Positions 22,845 to 34,939 of a stretch of DNA of 64,000 bases are shown piece after piece. The first letter of the stretch is position 1. Each line of letters starts with the position of its first letter. The notes beneath the pieces were generated by a model. The model was not told the DNA's origin. It saw nothing but the letters and a program-made list of their open reading frames with translations, and made no database searches. The DNA lies in assembly GCA_000733355.1 (NCBI GenBank), contig JNVV01000016.1, positions 319,181 to 383,180 on the forward strand, in the 5' to 3' direction. Made by a program: the position numbers and the translations under genes. This DNA comes from Falciphora oryzae. Its lineage: Eukaryota > Ascomycota > Sordariomycetes > Magnaporthales > Magnaporthaceae.

Positions 22845-25788
22845 TTACTGCACAACCTGTTTGATAAAGTGAGAGATTAGTATCGACGCCAATGTCAGCA
22901 AAGGTGGGAGGCAAAGAGGCTTCCTAGCTTACCTTTTCTCTCAATGTCCCCATCCATTGCTGATAGCTCATGCCCTGGTCCGCGCGGTCTTCCACCAGCA
23001 GCGTCTGCGCCCACAGCTTCAGGCTCGGCTCGCCGTCCTCACGGACAACATACAGGTGCGGCACGATTATGCTGCCAACCCCACGCGACTTGTAGTCGCG
23101 GCTCTTGGCGATCACCGCCCGCACCCGCTCGTTGAAGTCGTTGTCGAGCTCGGGCACGCTGCCCTTGCCCACCCGCAGCTGTGTCCGGTCGCCCACCCCA
23201 AAGACGTCCAACAGGAGCTGCGGCACTGCGTCCCTGCCGACCCAGAGGAACTGCACCTGTCCATCGTCGATCAGGTACAGACCGAACGACTGGAACCTTT
23301 CCGACGACAGGTTCATAGCCGGCGGCAGCACAATCTGGCTCGTCTCCGGGTCCGGGATGCCCGCGTTGTCTGGCATGTCGTGCAGCGAGTAGAGTCGGGG
23401 GTAGATGTACTGCACAAGTAGCGGCAGGGGCAGTGTCGACAGCAGGCAGAGCGCTGCCGAACGCAGGTCCGACGGAATCTGCGCCGACTTGCGCATGCCC
23501 ACGTTCTTGATCAGACCCAGGAACAGTGCCGGCAGGGCCCGGAGGTTGGACGGGAACTGCAGGCCACCACCCATGCTGCCGCCCGCGAGCTCCTTGCGGA
23601 ATGTCTGGAGCAGCTCCGTGACCTTGCTCTGCAGAGAGTCGCGCGCCGCCTCCAGGCCGCTGCTGAGCGCCCGCTCCACGGCCTTGTGGCTGAAGTAGGT
23701 CGTGATGGCGCACTGGTCGGCAGAGGCGTACGCGTCGGCCAGGTTCGTCGTCGTCGGCAGCGCCAGCGTCATGACCCGGATGCGCCGCTCGCCGTTGCAA
23801 GTCGTGTGCAGCACCGCCGTCTGCATGCACACCACGCTCTTGCCTAGCGTCTCGTCGATGGCCACCTCGACCACGTAGCACTGGTCGCGCGGGAAGGCCG
23901 GGAAGGCGCACAGGTCCGAGCTTCGGTTGAAGAAGTTGCCGTAGAAGGTGCTCATACGCAGGCCGGTTGTCGCGCGCACGCGGAGCACCGCCTCCAGCCC
24001 GATCTCGGACGAGAGGTAGTCGCTGAACTCGGACGCGAACTTGATGGCGTCCTCTGGCCGCCCGGCGTTCCACCCCGGGTAGAACCACGTCTGGCCGCCC
24101 GTGTATCTGGGCAGGTTGCTCAACGACGCCACGTCTTGGTACTGCGACGAGAAAAGGAACATGTCGATGGAGACCTGGTTCTTGGAGCACTCGACCGCGA
24201 AGCTCTTGTAGAAGCTGTTGGCCGTCTGCAGGAGGCCGTTCTCCTTGGACGTGCCCAGCAGCTTCTTGTCCTCGCGCATCTCGAGCTTGCCGTAGCCCAC
24301 GTTGGGCAGTGACGCGCTGAGGACCACCATCTTGCCTCCCAGCGGCGAGATGAGCTTGTGGCCGGCACGCAGGGCGGAGCCCATGCAGGAGCCGTTGTTG
24401 GTGGTGTTGAGGAACATGTCGGGCAGCTTGGTCAGGAAGTTCTCAATGCTCTGCCGGCACTCGGTGAGCGGGACGAGCAGCTCCTGGGGCACGGGCAGGA
24501 AGGGCTCGTCGAGATCGCTCACGACCAGCATGTTTGTCTCCCCGTTCTCCTCGCTGTCCTTGGGCACCGCGAAGTAGTGCAGGCTCGAGTCGACGGCGAT
24601 GAAACCGAGGCGCGTGCGCCGATCCGCATTCGGAATCCGGTTAAGACTGTCGAGGATGGTGCGGGCGCTGGTGGCCAGGAGGCCGGTCGACACGGCGGCG
24701 AAGCTCACATCGAGCAGGAAGAGGTAGACGAGGGGCTGGGGTGGGCGCACCATGTACTCCTGCGGGGCGACGAACTCGACGACGGCATGGTTGAGCTCGG
24801 GGCGCTGCCATCTGTCGACACTCCTCTGCTCGGCGGGGTCCCAGTCAAAGGCCTGGGGTACGTCGTTGGTGAGATTGCACATGTTGCAGCGCCATCTGTG
24901 GCCCTGATCCAGGAACGTAACAAAGGGGTTGATGTACGAGCGGCACCGCCGGCATCGCGAGATAACCTGGTCCTGCACGATGGGGACGGGGTCGTCCAGG
25001 TCGTGCAGCGAGCCGTAGGGCTGGATAACCAGGGCAAACGGCAGCTTGGACTTCTTCAAAAGCGAGTGCGTAGTAGGCACGGCGTTGAGGGTCGAACGGA
25101 CGTACTTGGGCGAGCAGTTCGCCAGAGGGGACGGGGTCACGCTAGAGTTGGGCGGCAGGATGACGGGCGGGGGAGGGAAGTCGAGCTCCGACACGTTGAA
25201 GGGCTGGTTGAGTAGATCGGTCGGGTAGAGCTGGTTCAGGGGCCCGGAGCGCGCCTGCTGGGCAGGTGGCATTTGGGCCTGCTGTTGGCCGGGGCCCAGC
25301 TGCATGCCCGCCATGCCCTGGGTCAGGCCGCCGACACCGCCAGGGCCCATTCCGGGGGTGGCCGGGCCGGGAGCGGCGGCACCAGGGTAGTAGGGCTCGG
25401 GCGCCTGGTAGCCGCCCACGCCGGGGGGAGGCTGCTGGGGAGAAAACGGCTGGGGGGCGCCGTATGCGGCGGCCTGCTGCGGGTCCTGCTGCGGGTAGGC
25501 GGCGCCGTAGGGCGCCGGGGCGCCGGGGGCTGGAGGCATGCCGTACTGCGGAGCAGCACCGGCGCCCATGGGAGGAGCACCGCCGGGCCCAACATTGGCG
25601 CCGACGCCGACGTCGAATGCGCCGGCAGCATAGTTCCGCTTCTTCTTCTTGCCGGCGTCGGCGGAGGCGGGGGCGCCTTGCGGCGGAGGCGGGGCGGCCT
25701 GCGCATCGAAGCCCTGCTGCTCGGCATAGGGCGACTGCTGCTGGCCGTACGGCTGCTGGCCGCCGTAGCCGTCATCAGGGGCCGCCAT
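22845..25788 (-). CDS. SEC24: SEC24, COPII cargo-selection subunit
   Basis: Sec23/Sec24 coat subunit that selects cargo at ER exit sites. Exons 25788-22933 and 22856-22845 give 955 residues. The order is a Pro/Gln/Gly-rich N-terminus (about 1-190), the zinc-finger [11 protein letters not shown] ... CNMCNLT near 280-305, the trunk (vWA-like) domain with [14 protein letters not shown], then the beta-sandwich, helical and gelsolin-like domains, closing on [13 protein letters not shown]. The 76-nt last intron (donor GTAAGC, branch GCTGAC, acceptor AAACAG) leads to a final exon of only four codons, VVQ and stop. Without splicing the protein would end VS. The splice signals are good but the last exon is inferred. 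It is divergent from the small membrane-protein gene at 27441. Confidence 0.95.
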
Positions 25789-26181
25789 GGTCAGGGTTGG
25801 CGGGGCGGAGCAGAGGTCGGATGGAGGAGATGGTGTTGAGCAAGAGTCGAGCTGGGGCGATGATCAAGCTGCCTGGCGGTGGGGCTTGAGTGCGACCGAG
25901 GACGGGAGCGCGGGCAGGGTGCGCGGCTGCGTCGCCAGAAAATAGAAAATAGGAAAATTGGCCTCCCAAGTTGAGATGTGGCAGAGGAGCGAGGCTCGGG
26001 GTTCGAGGGTCGAGGACGGGGTGGCGGGTGGGTGGAGTGGGTTGGTTGGGATGGCAGGCAGCACCTGTCGGTCGCAGCCAAAGACGATCTGGCCACAGCA
26101 GCCCCAGCAACAAGCAGCGCAGCGCGAGCCGAGGGCGGGGAGAAACTGCTGGCGGGGCTTCGCAAACCCTGTTGATGTCAC

Positions 26182-26201
26182 AGAGAGAGAGAGAGAGAGA
26201 G
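26182..26201. repeat. GA dinucleotide repeat
   Basis: Ten AG units about 400 bp upstream of the SEC24 start codon. Confidence 0.9.
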
Positions 26202-26728
26202 CTGCTCAAAGAAAATCGATGAGTGGTCGGTATTTGAGCTCAGCCTCGCCTGGAGCCGGTCATGTTGATGAGCAGCGGAATCGCAGAGGGAAGATTCGGT
26301 AGTCGTTGGGTGCGGTGCAGTGCATTGGTGGTTCCGCCAGCTGGCGTCGGTGAGAGCTCGCGGTTGCCCTCACATGGATGTGGAGAGCTCCATCCAGGGT
26401 GGACTGCAGTTGCCGTCCTGCCTCACAAGCCACGTTAGCCTCGAGGGCGAGAGGGTGTGGCTGGTGAAGGGGAGCCGCCACCCATTGTTGCAGGTGTTTT
26501 TTTTTTTATCGCGTCGCGCGACTTCGAAGGGCGGGGACTCGACTGGAGCACTGGCTTTGGTGAACGGAACCCCTCTTTGAGATTGTGCGTGAGCCCGTCT
26601 CAAAAACCGGGCAACAAAAAGTGCAAGAAAAAGGAAGCAGGGGGCAGCTGTCTCCACCGCTTACGACAATGGGCTGCGCGCATTCGGGATCTCGTGCCGG
26701 CGTCGGCTGGAGCGGCCAACTTCCAAGA

Positions 26729-26769
26729 GAGCACATCCATTCGTTCATTCGTTCATTCGTTCGTTCGTT
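26729..26769. repeat. ATTC/GTTC tetranucleotide array
   Basis: About ten four-base units alternating CATT/CGTT with period 4, in the SEC24 divergent spacer. Confidence 0.8.
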
Positions 26770-27440
26770 GCCTTCATACCCATCCTGTAGTCGAAGACCT
26801 TTCAATACTAGGTGATATTAGTTGAGGGCAGACTGCCTGCTGCCTGTCAGTGTCACTGCTGCCACTCCAATAATCAAGTGTCGCGCCAAATCAGACAAGC
26901 CTCCCCTCCAGCGAAACTTTGGCGGCGGCCTCGCTGGTCAAGTCGAGGCTAGCACCAGCAGAGCAGGGCTGAGGCTGAGTCTTAGACACGACACCAGGGA
27001 CCACAAGCCGTGCTCGCTCACTGCCCCTTGATTGACACCTGTGACCTCCTGTGCTCCTGCAGGGCGCATTCCCCATTTCGCATCACCCCCTGGCTTGCTG
27101 GGATCTATTTTTGCTTTCCCTTTTTCCCTCCTTAGACTTCTCTCTCTCCTACCCGCGTCCTTGCTCGTTGCGACCCCAGCACGACCGAACCAAACCTCCA
27201 AATACCCCCAAACCGACCCGTGCCGTTCGTTTGCCCAGATCGAATCCTGCCTGCCTTCGCCGCTCACTCGCACTTCCAAGACCAACCATTTGTTGCGCCA
27301 ACCGCTCTCATCCCCCGTCCACTTGTAAAGCCACCCCGCGGCTCCCCATTGGTCCTGTGCCGCTCGCCGATCCTGCAAGGCAGGGAAGAAGCCGACGACG
27401 CGAGAAACGTTGCGGATAATACCAGACCAACATCGTCGCC

Positions 27441-27865
27441 ATGGCTTGGGGGAAATCGAAGCCGGCGGCTCCTCCGTCCACCTTTAGGTCAGTTGTGCGC
27501 CTGCCTGCGCGTCTGGCCTCGCGCAATGCGCATGCAGATGCGCCACCGTTGTGTTCGAGCCGCGACATAAACTAACTACTCGCATGCGCGTCTCCAACAA
27601 CAGCCAACTACTCCCCCTCATCATCTTCTTCGTCATCGTCGGCGGCCTGGGCTGGGTCGGGTACCAGATCTACCTGACGTCCAACCAGATCCAGAAGCAG
27701 GCGAGCGACCGCATGAACAAGAAGAACGTCGTCTTCACAAAGGACGGCGTCCGCGTCGGCGTCAAGCACGTCGACGACGAAAGATACGTCGACGCCACTC
27801 AGAAATGGGTCGTCAAGGCCTGGGACCACGCCGCCGACTCAAAGAAGCCGAGCAAGAGGAAGTGA
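27441..27865 (+). CDS. Small single-pass membrane protein, conserved fungal type
   Basis: Exons 27441-27487 and 27604-27865 give a 102-residue protein. The 116-nt intron has donor GTCAGT, branch ACTAAC and acceptor AACAG. The sequence opens MAWGKSKPAAPPSTFS, followed by one strong hydrophobic segment (about residues 18-38, LLPLIIFFVIVGGLGWVGYQ) and a soluble basic tail with NVVFTKDGVRVGVKHV and a closing Lys-rich end. There is no signal peptide ahead of the membrane segment, so it is probably a tail- or signal-anchored protein of an internal membrane. I believe similar short proteins occur in other Pezizomycotina but cannot name a function. The intron and frame make a real gene likely. Confidence 0.8.
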
Positions 27866-28699
27866 GACAGGATCAGGGATAGATTCAGGAGGCTGCGAGA
27901 GCGCATAGAGAACAAAGAACACAAGAGAGAACAAGAGAAGGAAAAGACAATCCGTGCTAGAAATTCTCTTGCATCCGCTATCTAATCTCTGGACGGCCAT
28001 GGCACGCGACAGGAGCCGTCTACAGATACCAAGGAATTGAGGGCCTGCCAATGAGTTACTTTTTCCCATTTTATGACGGACGATACCCATCTTGCTTGAC
28101 TGGTTTCCTTTTTCAGCCTCATTTTGCCCCCCCCTTTTTTTTCTTTCTTTCCCGGCACCTTGCTTGCGTCTTTTCTTTGGTTTGGATATAATGAGAAAAC
28201 CCGTCATGCAGAAACATAAATCCAACGTGGCATCTTGAAGTGATTGGCGACATGGATGGAAACAAGTGTGATTATAGATGCGCTGGTGTTCCTACCCGAG
28301 TATAGCAAGGCCCCAACCTCGACCCGAAATTCATCTACAAATCCTGCGCCAAGACGACACGTCCCGACTCCATGAAAGAAGCCTCGCCTTCGTCTCCCGT
28401 CCAGCAGCGCCAGATATCCCCGATTCCGGCACAGAGCCTTGGCCAAAAGTATAGCCACCATAACGAACACTTACCTACCCAGCAACGTCGTAGACACAAG
28501 CAAGGTCAAATAAAAGTGAATTACAAAGATACCAACCAGCCACTCCTAACTGAAATACCAGTCCTGAACCGACCAGAACACCATAAAATCCGCAGCTGCA
28601 TACTTCCAGCCGACGCGGCGTGCATCATAGTTCACCAAATAGGAGCGCGCCCCTGGCCTCTTGAGATGATGATGGCTGGGCAGGCCCCTTTTCGCTACT
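27866..28699. other. Convergent 3' spacer
   Basis: This 834-bp spacer lies between the 3' ends of the small membrane protein and the Zn2Cys6 factor. It is T-rich in places and nothing in it looks coding. Confidence 0.5.
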
Positions 28700-30955
28700 T
28701 CATACTGCCAGCATCTTCTGGGCAAGCCACTGCCCAGACTGGCCGGCCGTCGCCGTCGCCTTTGTGAGGATCTCGGCCCTCGTGTCCTCAAACTGCCGCT
28801 TCTGCATGGCCTCGCGCTGTTGGAGCGGGTTCATGGCGTAGCCGCTCGTGGGCGGCGCGTGCCTTGCCGACGAGAGCAGCTGCTCCACGTTTGACGCGTT
28901 TGGATACGGCTGCGCCACCAGGCCGTCTCTGCGGATGAGCATGGATGGCAGCCTGATCTGGAGCTGTGGGAGAGGGGGGAATCCAGGTTAGCAGGTGATC
29001 GAATGTCATCAAACAGCCCTTTTCTTGAGCGTGGAATGCTTACCTCGGAAAGCATCAGGGCATATCGGATACCCAGCTCGTTTCCAATGTACTTCAGACG
29101 ACCGCAGACCCAGGCCCGCTGGGCATCGGTCGTGTAGTCCTGCGAGTGGACGCAGGTAAGCGGCCAGGTGAGGAAGTAGCCGGCCAGACCCTTGACGACT
29201 TCCTCGGAGCCGCAGGCGAAGCCCGAGAGGTCATGCCTGCTGATGATGTCCTTACGGGTGAGGTGCCAGCCGAGGTGGTAGGGCACCGACGCGATGATGT
29301 CGGTGATGACGTCGACGCAGGTGCGCGCGGCCGTCGCGTACTCCGGCGTGGTCCGGTAGTCGACAGGCGAGCAGACCCAGGCGGCGCACCGCACGATGAT
29401 GGAAGCCATGATGAGCCTCGAGGTGCGGCACATGTTTGTGACGCTGGCTATCCAGAAATCCGGATAGATGTCGACGCGGCCGGGGAAGACCTCGGCTTTG
29501 AAGTAATCTCCGCCGGGAACGTTGTCCTCCCACGCCACCGTCTTGTGGCGCCAGCCAGGCGGAAGGTCCTTGAGCCAGGTCACGGCCTCCTGGTCCACCA
29601 ACTGGGCGCGGCGTATCAGGGCGAGCATGAGTTCGATGTTCTCGGGCGTCCTTGCCAGCGTCGTCATCAGCTTCGTCACCTCGGCGCGCAATTCTCCAGC
29701 CTTTATATTGATGCTCTGACAGCTGGCCGCCGCCGCCGACTTGACCGCATCCGCCATCCACCACTCGGTCCCGTATATGGGCGCCTTGCCAGTGGTAAGT
29801 GTATGGATAATCTGGCGACATCAAGCAAGAAACACCAACTGTCAGTCATTCGCTGTATCTGTGGTGCGGCATTCATGTCACATTTACTCTGTCTTACCAT
29901 TTGAGTTCGAACAGCGATGAACAGCAGCAGGCCAAGCTTGCTCTGCAGTTGCTTCCTGCCTCGAGCCTTGACAATCTGAACCGCACCCTCGATGTGGGAT
30001 CCCCAAGCGAACATGCCCATTTGCTTCGCTGTGATATTCTGTTCGAATGAAGCAACGGTGAGTTAGCAACAACCCAGCAACGTGCCAAGTCAAGCATCTG
30101 CGAGACACGAGCAGTGGCATTGAATATGTATCAGCAGCCTTGCTTCCCGTCTCCATACCTCAAATAAGCCGAGCAGCAGCACGGCAGCCAGGACCGAGTC
30201 GGTCTTGGAGGCCTCTGGATCGCGGAGGGAAACATGTGTTTTAGCGAGGGCCTTCGTGTACTCGCCCAGAGCACGCTCGCCAAAGTTGATACCGTTAGCC
30301 GTGACCTTGTTGCCCAGCGAGGCCAGGGCGCAAGCATTGAGGGCGTGCGTCAGATGGCTATCCCTGGGCTCGTCTTTGATCATGGGAACGAGGTAGTCCA
30401 TGAAGCCGCGAGAGCCGTCCTGGTGGGGGACCAGGACAAAGTTTGCAAAGAAGTGGCAGGTCGCGTGCTGTTCAGGCGACACGGCAAGGCTGGGGACGAC
30501 AACCGAGACCTGGTTGTTGAAGGGGTCCCGGGCGCGGGCCAGAGCCTGGCTGCCCTCGTCGTCGGCCGAGGCCGGGTCCGTGTCAGGGCGGAGGCCCTGC
30601 TTCTGGGCCAAGGCCTTGCGGTTGGCCTTTTGTGCCCTCCGCTCCGTGGCCTTGGTCTCGTTGCGGAAGACCAGGTCGAACTCGTCCTTGTATCCGGGAC
30701 ATTGCCGCCGCGACTTGGCGCATTGGTTGCAAGTCGGCTTGGTCTCGTCGCACTTTTGGTAGTGGTTGGCCATGTTAGTTACTGAGGCTCTTCTATCCTC
30801 CTCTCATCGGACCGGCCAGCCAGCCGGCCAGCCAGCTCCAAGTGAGAACTCCAAGCGACGAGGCCGTGAACAGCCCCGTCCGGCCGGCACCGTACCTTGA
30901 TGCGCCGGGTCCTGCACATCTGGCAGCCCCGTGAGGGCTTTCCGCAGTAGACCAT
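28700..30955 (-). CDS. Zn2Cys6 fungal transcription factor
   Basis: Nuclear DNA-binding regulator of the Gal4-type binuclear zinc cluster family. Five exons, 30955-30896, 30752-30159, 30038-29898, 29811-29044 and 28963-28700, give 608 residues, all junctions phase 0. The zinc cluster has the exact spacing C11-x2-C14-x6-C21-x6-C28-x2-C31-x6-C38 and is split by intron 1 (143 nt) between RRIK and CDET. A basic linker follows, then a long helical region (about 120-560) of the fungal-specific regulatory type, with motifs such as SHLTHALNACALASLGN and GSHIEGAVQIVKARG. The target genes cannot be read from the sequence. No metabolic cluster adjoins it; a 4-kb non-coding stretch lies upstream. Confidence 0.9.
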
Positions 30956-31779
30956 GGTGGCGCTCCCAGACGTCTAGTCCAGGCGGTGTCAGTAGGGGGT
31001 GTTGGTTTGGTATCTCGGCACTTGGGTAGACCGGTTGGGTTGATGGCACGAGAAGAAGAGGGTGATGACGGAAAGAAGGTTTCAAGTCGATGCGCTGTGA
31101 AGTATAGATAAGTGTGTCGGCTAGGGAGGTGCCAGCAGCCAAGCGAGGACTGCAGGATCCGTGCTGTGTCGCTCGAATGGGGACCAGAGAGAAAGAGAGA
31201 GGCGGGGCCCACCCGGGAAGCCAGGGATGTGGACAAGGGCAGCGGACAGGGGAGGGTGGAGGTTCCCGCACAGGTTGCCGTGGGTATCACACGCCGGAGG
31301 AGCCGGAGTCGGGATACGAACAGAGTTCGTCCCTGGTCTGCAGGACAATGTGGCGAACGGGCGAGGTGGTGAAATGGAACGGGCGGGGCGGAGATACGTG
31401 ATGCAATATTGACAATGGCTGAACGTTGCGCTTAGCAAGCAACCAAAGACACCAGTGTCAGTCGAGCACAGACATGCAGAGCCGGACAGGGCCGACTAAA
31501 ATGAAGGAGAGCGGACAGTCAGTTGGCGTCTACTTCTCGTGGAAACAGAAGCAAACCCTGAAATGATGGGAGGAGGAGAGGGGGGAGGGGCGTTTTGAGT
31601 GCAGCGCTCCGCGTCGGACCATCCAATGTTGCTGGCCAGGAGCTCAGCCAGGCCAGCCACCGATCATCTGTTTGAGAATCTGGGTGCTCTCGCTGGGCGC
31701 CCAGAGGACAAGCCGAATGACGAGGTGAGGACGGGGATGGGCCCTGTCGGCAAACATTCCTGGGAGAGTGAAAAATAAA

Positions 31780-31803
31780 TAAATAATAATAATAATAATA
31801 AAA
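31780..31803. repeat. ATA trinucleotide run
   Basis: Short AAT/ATA repeat in intergenic sequence. Confidence 0.8.
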
Positions 31804-33542
31804 AATAGCGATGAGTGCCGAAGAGCTTCACGCGGTCAAGTCGCCCAGAGGGGCTGCTGGCTGCTGGCCCTATCCAGGGAGGGTGGGATGTGGTGGACAC
31901 AGGGGCCAGCCGGGGGCGCTCCCGGCAGCCAACACAACCGGGACTGGGGTCAAACGGAGGTGGACCTACATGGGTGCCTTGCAGACAGTCCTGACCGTAT
32001 GTGGCCCGCCGCTCGTCTCCACGTTCACATCGCTGGGGTCAGTCCCCGGCTTTTCTTGTTTCTCTGCAGACGTCGTTTGTGCTGGGGGAAGCGATGCACT
32101 CTGTGTGGAGCAGTATTCTTCGTCCAGACTTGTGCCTGGGAGACAGACTTGGGAAGCCGGCGGCAAGCCAAACTAGCCTGCGAGTTGGTGTGCACAACTA
32201 TGCAACATAGCACGGCCGAAGTCCAAGAAGCGGCTAGCAGTTAGCAGGGAAGGTTGAACGCAGCCTGCATCTGTACTTTGGACTGCACACAAAACCCAGC
32301 CTGGGCAGGAGATGTTACCTCGGACATTGTCCGAAGCCATACCGCCTCCGGGTTAGGCTTCTTGCCATGCCGTGTGTCCATGCTCAAGACGGAGACCCGC
32401 CCAATATCGCTCAACGCGATCCCAGAGGGCGGGAATATAAGGCAGTTTATACAAAATTTCGCTGCCCTTTGCCTCGGTTCGTTCCCCCTGATGGGAGGCA
32501 ACCAACATGCCAACCTACCGAGGTGCCAGCCGGCCAAAAACGTCAGCGCACAGGGCCGTCGCTCGTCGGACCGTCGCTTTGCTTTTGCGCCTGACGAAAT
32601 CGGCTCGGCTCTGGCTGGGTCGATGTCGCACGCGCAGGCCGGCACTCAGTGCCGTACCAAACCTACAACCTAGGTAGGAACGCAGGTACGTATGTAGGTA
32701 GATCCCGGCACCGCATCGCATCACATCGCATCTGGCCTGCGAGTGGGTATGTTTTGCTTGCTGGATTATCCGTTGGTGGGCATTTTTGTCTTGTTGGGTC
32801 TGCCCCAGATGCCAGGCCAGGCAGAGCCAGCGGGTGGATTGATCTGCAATTTTGTGCTCTCTCCCAAGCAGGACGTATGTGGGGGATCCGGACATGTGGC
32901 CTGGGCTCTGTCTCCTTGTGCAATTCATCGGTCGAGGGTGTTTGCGGCATGGAGGATGAGACCAAAAAAAAAAAAGCAAGAGTTAGGGGCGGGCGAGGAG
33001 GGGCGCAGGGTTTCGAGGGGGGTCATTGCGCACCAGTCCATCGAAGTTGCACCCACGCTCTGACACAATCGAGCGCGCTGAGACAACCCAAGCCCAGCTG
33101 CCCAGCGCGCACGCTAGGCAGGAACCGGACTCCTGCAGACCCTTCCTCCCCGCCTGCCCAGTGCCGCGCCCTGCCGCTGCTTGCACCGTCACACCGTGTC
33201 ACCATGTCACCCAAAGATCAAAGATTTCAGGCCTGGGTTTCTTGGCCACCACTTGGTCTTGACCACTTTGGATCTGCCGCGCTGCGCCCAGGCCCAATGA
33301 TGTCCCCCCCGCCGAGACGACTCGATGTGCCCGCCCCCAGGGGCAGGGGGCTCGAGGTGACGGGCCACCTCCCAAGACCTCTGATCAGACTGCACGAGTC
33401 GTCCTCGGACCTCCTTCTGCGTGCCACCAAATTGTTGTGGCGTGGGCGACTTGTCATTTTCTCCCGTCTCTCCTCTGTTTCTGTGTTGCCCGTGGCGACA
33501 CCTGTCTTTTTACCAAGAACGTTCCCATGCAACGTGCTTCGT

Positions 33543-33569
33543 AAAAAAAAAAAAAAAAAAAAAAAAAAA
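33543..33569. repeat. Poly-A tract (27 nt)
   Basis: Uninterrupted adenines. No target-site duplication or retroposed coding sequence was seen beside it, so it is treated as a simple homopolymer. Confidence 0.9.
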
Positions 33570-34939
33570 CAGATTTCAAGCGGGTGCCATCAAACTGGAT
33601 CACCACCAAGCAACAAATCCCCACCAGAAGAAACGCCCAGGATGCGATCGATCAATGTTACTAAGAACAGCAGATTCTGCGATGGCCGCGGGCAAAGACA
33701 AGGGAACAGGACAAGAACCGGCGGATCAGTGCATCTGGGTCTGGGAACTGGGTCCTGCTGGGCTGGTGTGTAGACAACGTTGCACGGGGGGGCTCTCTGG
33801 ATAGGTACCCACCCGGGCAGGTACCGGCCGACATGCTCCCCACTGCTGCGGACTAGGAAATACACAGCCTAGTCTGCACACGCAAAAAGTTCGGATGGTC
33901 TCGATGGAGCTGCCTCCTCCCCATGCCAGAATGCGACCATATCCAACTGCTCCGACCCCTTCTCTCGCCATCTCCGGAGCGCTCCGGTCCAAGCCGTTGC
34001 CGCCTCACTCCTATCCAACCTAACACAGCCCCTGGATTCTTTCTTGTCTGCTTCCCGTTCTGTCATGTTGCCCTCCCGCACGTCTCCTGAGGCTGCCCTC
34101 CCGTATTCAACCCACCAAGCAAAGCCCCTGACCAAGCAAGCCCAGCCAGCCAGTCTTGCTTTTCCGTCCCTCGGGTTCGGCTTCTGCGACCGCTTCATGT
34201 GTATGTCCAGAGTCAGTGGTCCCAAGGCTGAAACAGACTTACCCAGTATGGGCGCCGACTCCAATCAACAGCCCCATCAACCCTTAGGCCCATGGGCCTC
34301 TCCCTTTGTGAACGGGGTTGATGGCTGGAAGCCCCACGAGTTGTCGCCTGGCGCTGGGGGAAGGAACGCCAATCACTCACGGCTCCACACTACCGCACCA
34401 CCACAATCATCATGTGACGAACGGCTGCGCTTGCTCGCAACTGAATCGTATATCCTATCTGCGGCCCATTGGCTGGACGCCTGACACTTCCCACGAGCCC
34501 ACGGGGAAACATTGTGTACAGAAATGGAACGGCGGACTCAGCTCGGCCTAACTCTAGGTGAAGTTCTATTCTAGTCGCCGATGCAGGTGGTGTCGAGGCC
34601 TGCAACAACGTCAACGTAATGAGTACGTGTGCGTGCACGGCGTAAATTGGGGGTTCCTGCTGGTCCATGGCCGTTGTGCTTGGGATCGCCCTCTGGCGTC
34701 GAGAATCATCGAAGCATGACCTGCCGTGCATCGTCTTGATCCCCGCACTTGGTATTCTCTGTCATGTCTCAAGCTGCCTTCGCGCTCCCAACACCACCAC
34801 TCTGAGCCCGCCCGGAACCCGCGCGGATCACGGGCATGGCTCCAGAAGGAGAGAAGCCGCCGCCCGCAGCGACGCGCTTCTAGAACATAGCCCTCGCACG
34901 CCATGCACGTCATGCATGGACATATGCAAGTCAACCCCG

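Larger units (their letters stand above)
25789..27440. promoter_or_regulatory. Divergent intergenic region SEC24 / small membrane protein
   Basis: This 1.65-kb region lies between two divergent starts. It has a GA run at 26182-26201, a short poly-T, an ATTC/GTTC tetranucleotide array, and C/T-rich leader sequence before 27441. Short ORFs here have no recognisable content. Confidence 0.5.
30956..34939. other. Long gene-poor region (4.0 kb)
   Basis: This stretch lies between the Zn2Cys6 factor start and the MSN5 stop codon. It contains an ATA trinucleotide run, a 27-base poly-A, an ACCTAGGT palindrome at 32668-32675 and several short ORFs of biased composition on both strands. None shows a domain, a plausible start with splice-linked continuation, or protein-like residue balance. 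It must include the factor's promoter. A fast-evolving small gene cannot be excluded. Confidence 0.45.

Noticed and set aside
24358..25215. Long ORF antisense to SEC24
   Set aside because: Shadow frame of a GC-rich coding exon; no independent features. The same applies to ORFs antisense to SMC6, COG6 and the repeat gene.
33543..33569. Poly-A as a retroposon tail
   Set aside because: No adjacent element-like coding sequence or flanking duplication was visible.
32649..33773. 374-codon plus-strand ORF
   Set aside because: It runs through a poly-A tract, is low complexity with many Pro/Arg/Ser, shows no domain, and lies where GC-rich chance ORFs are common.
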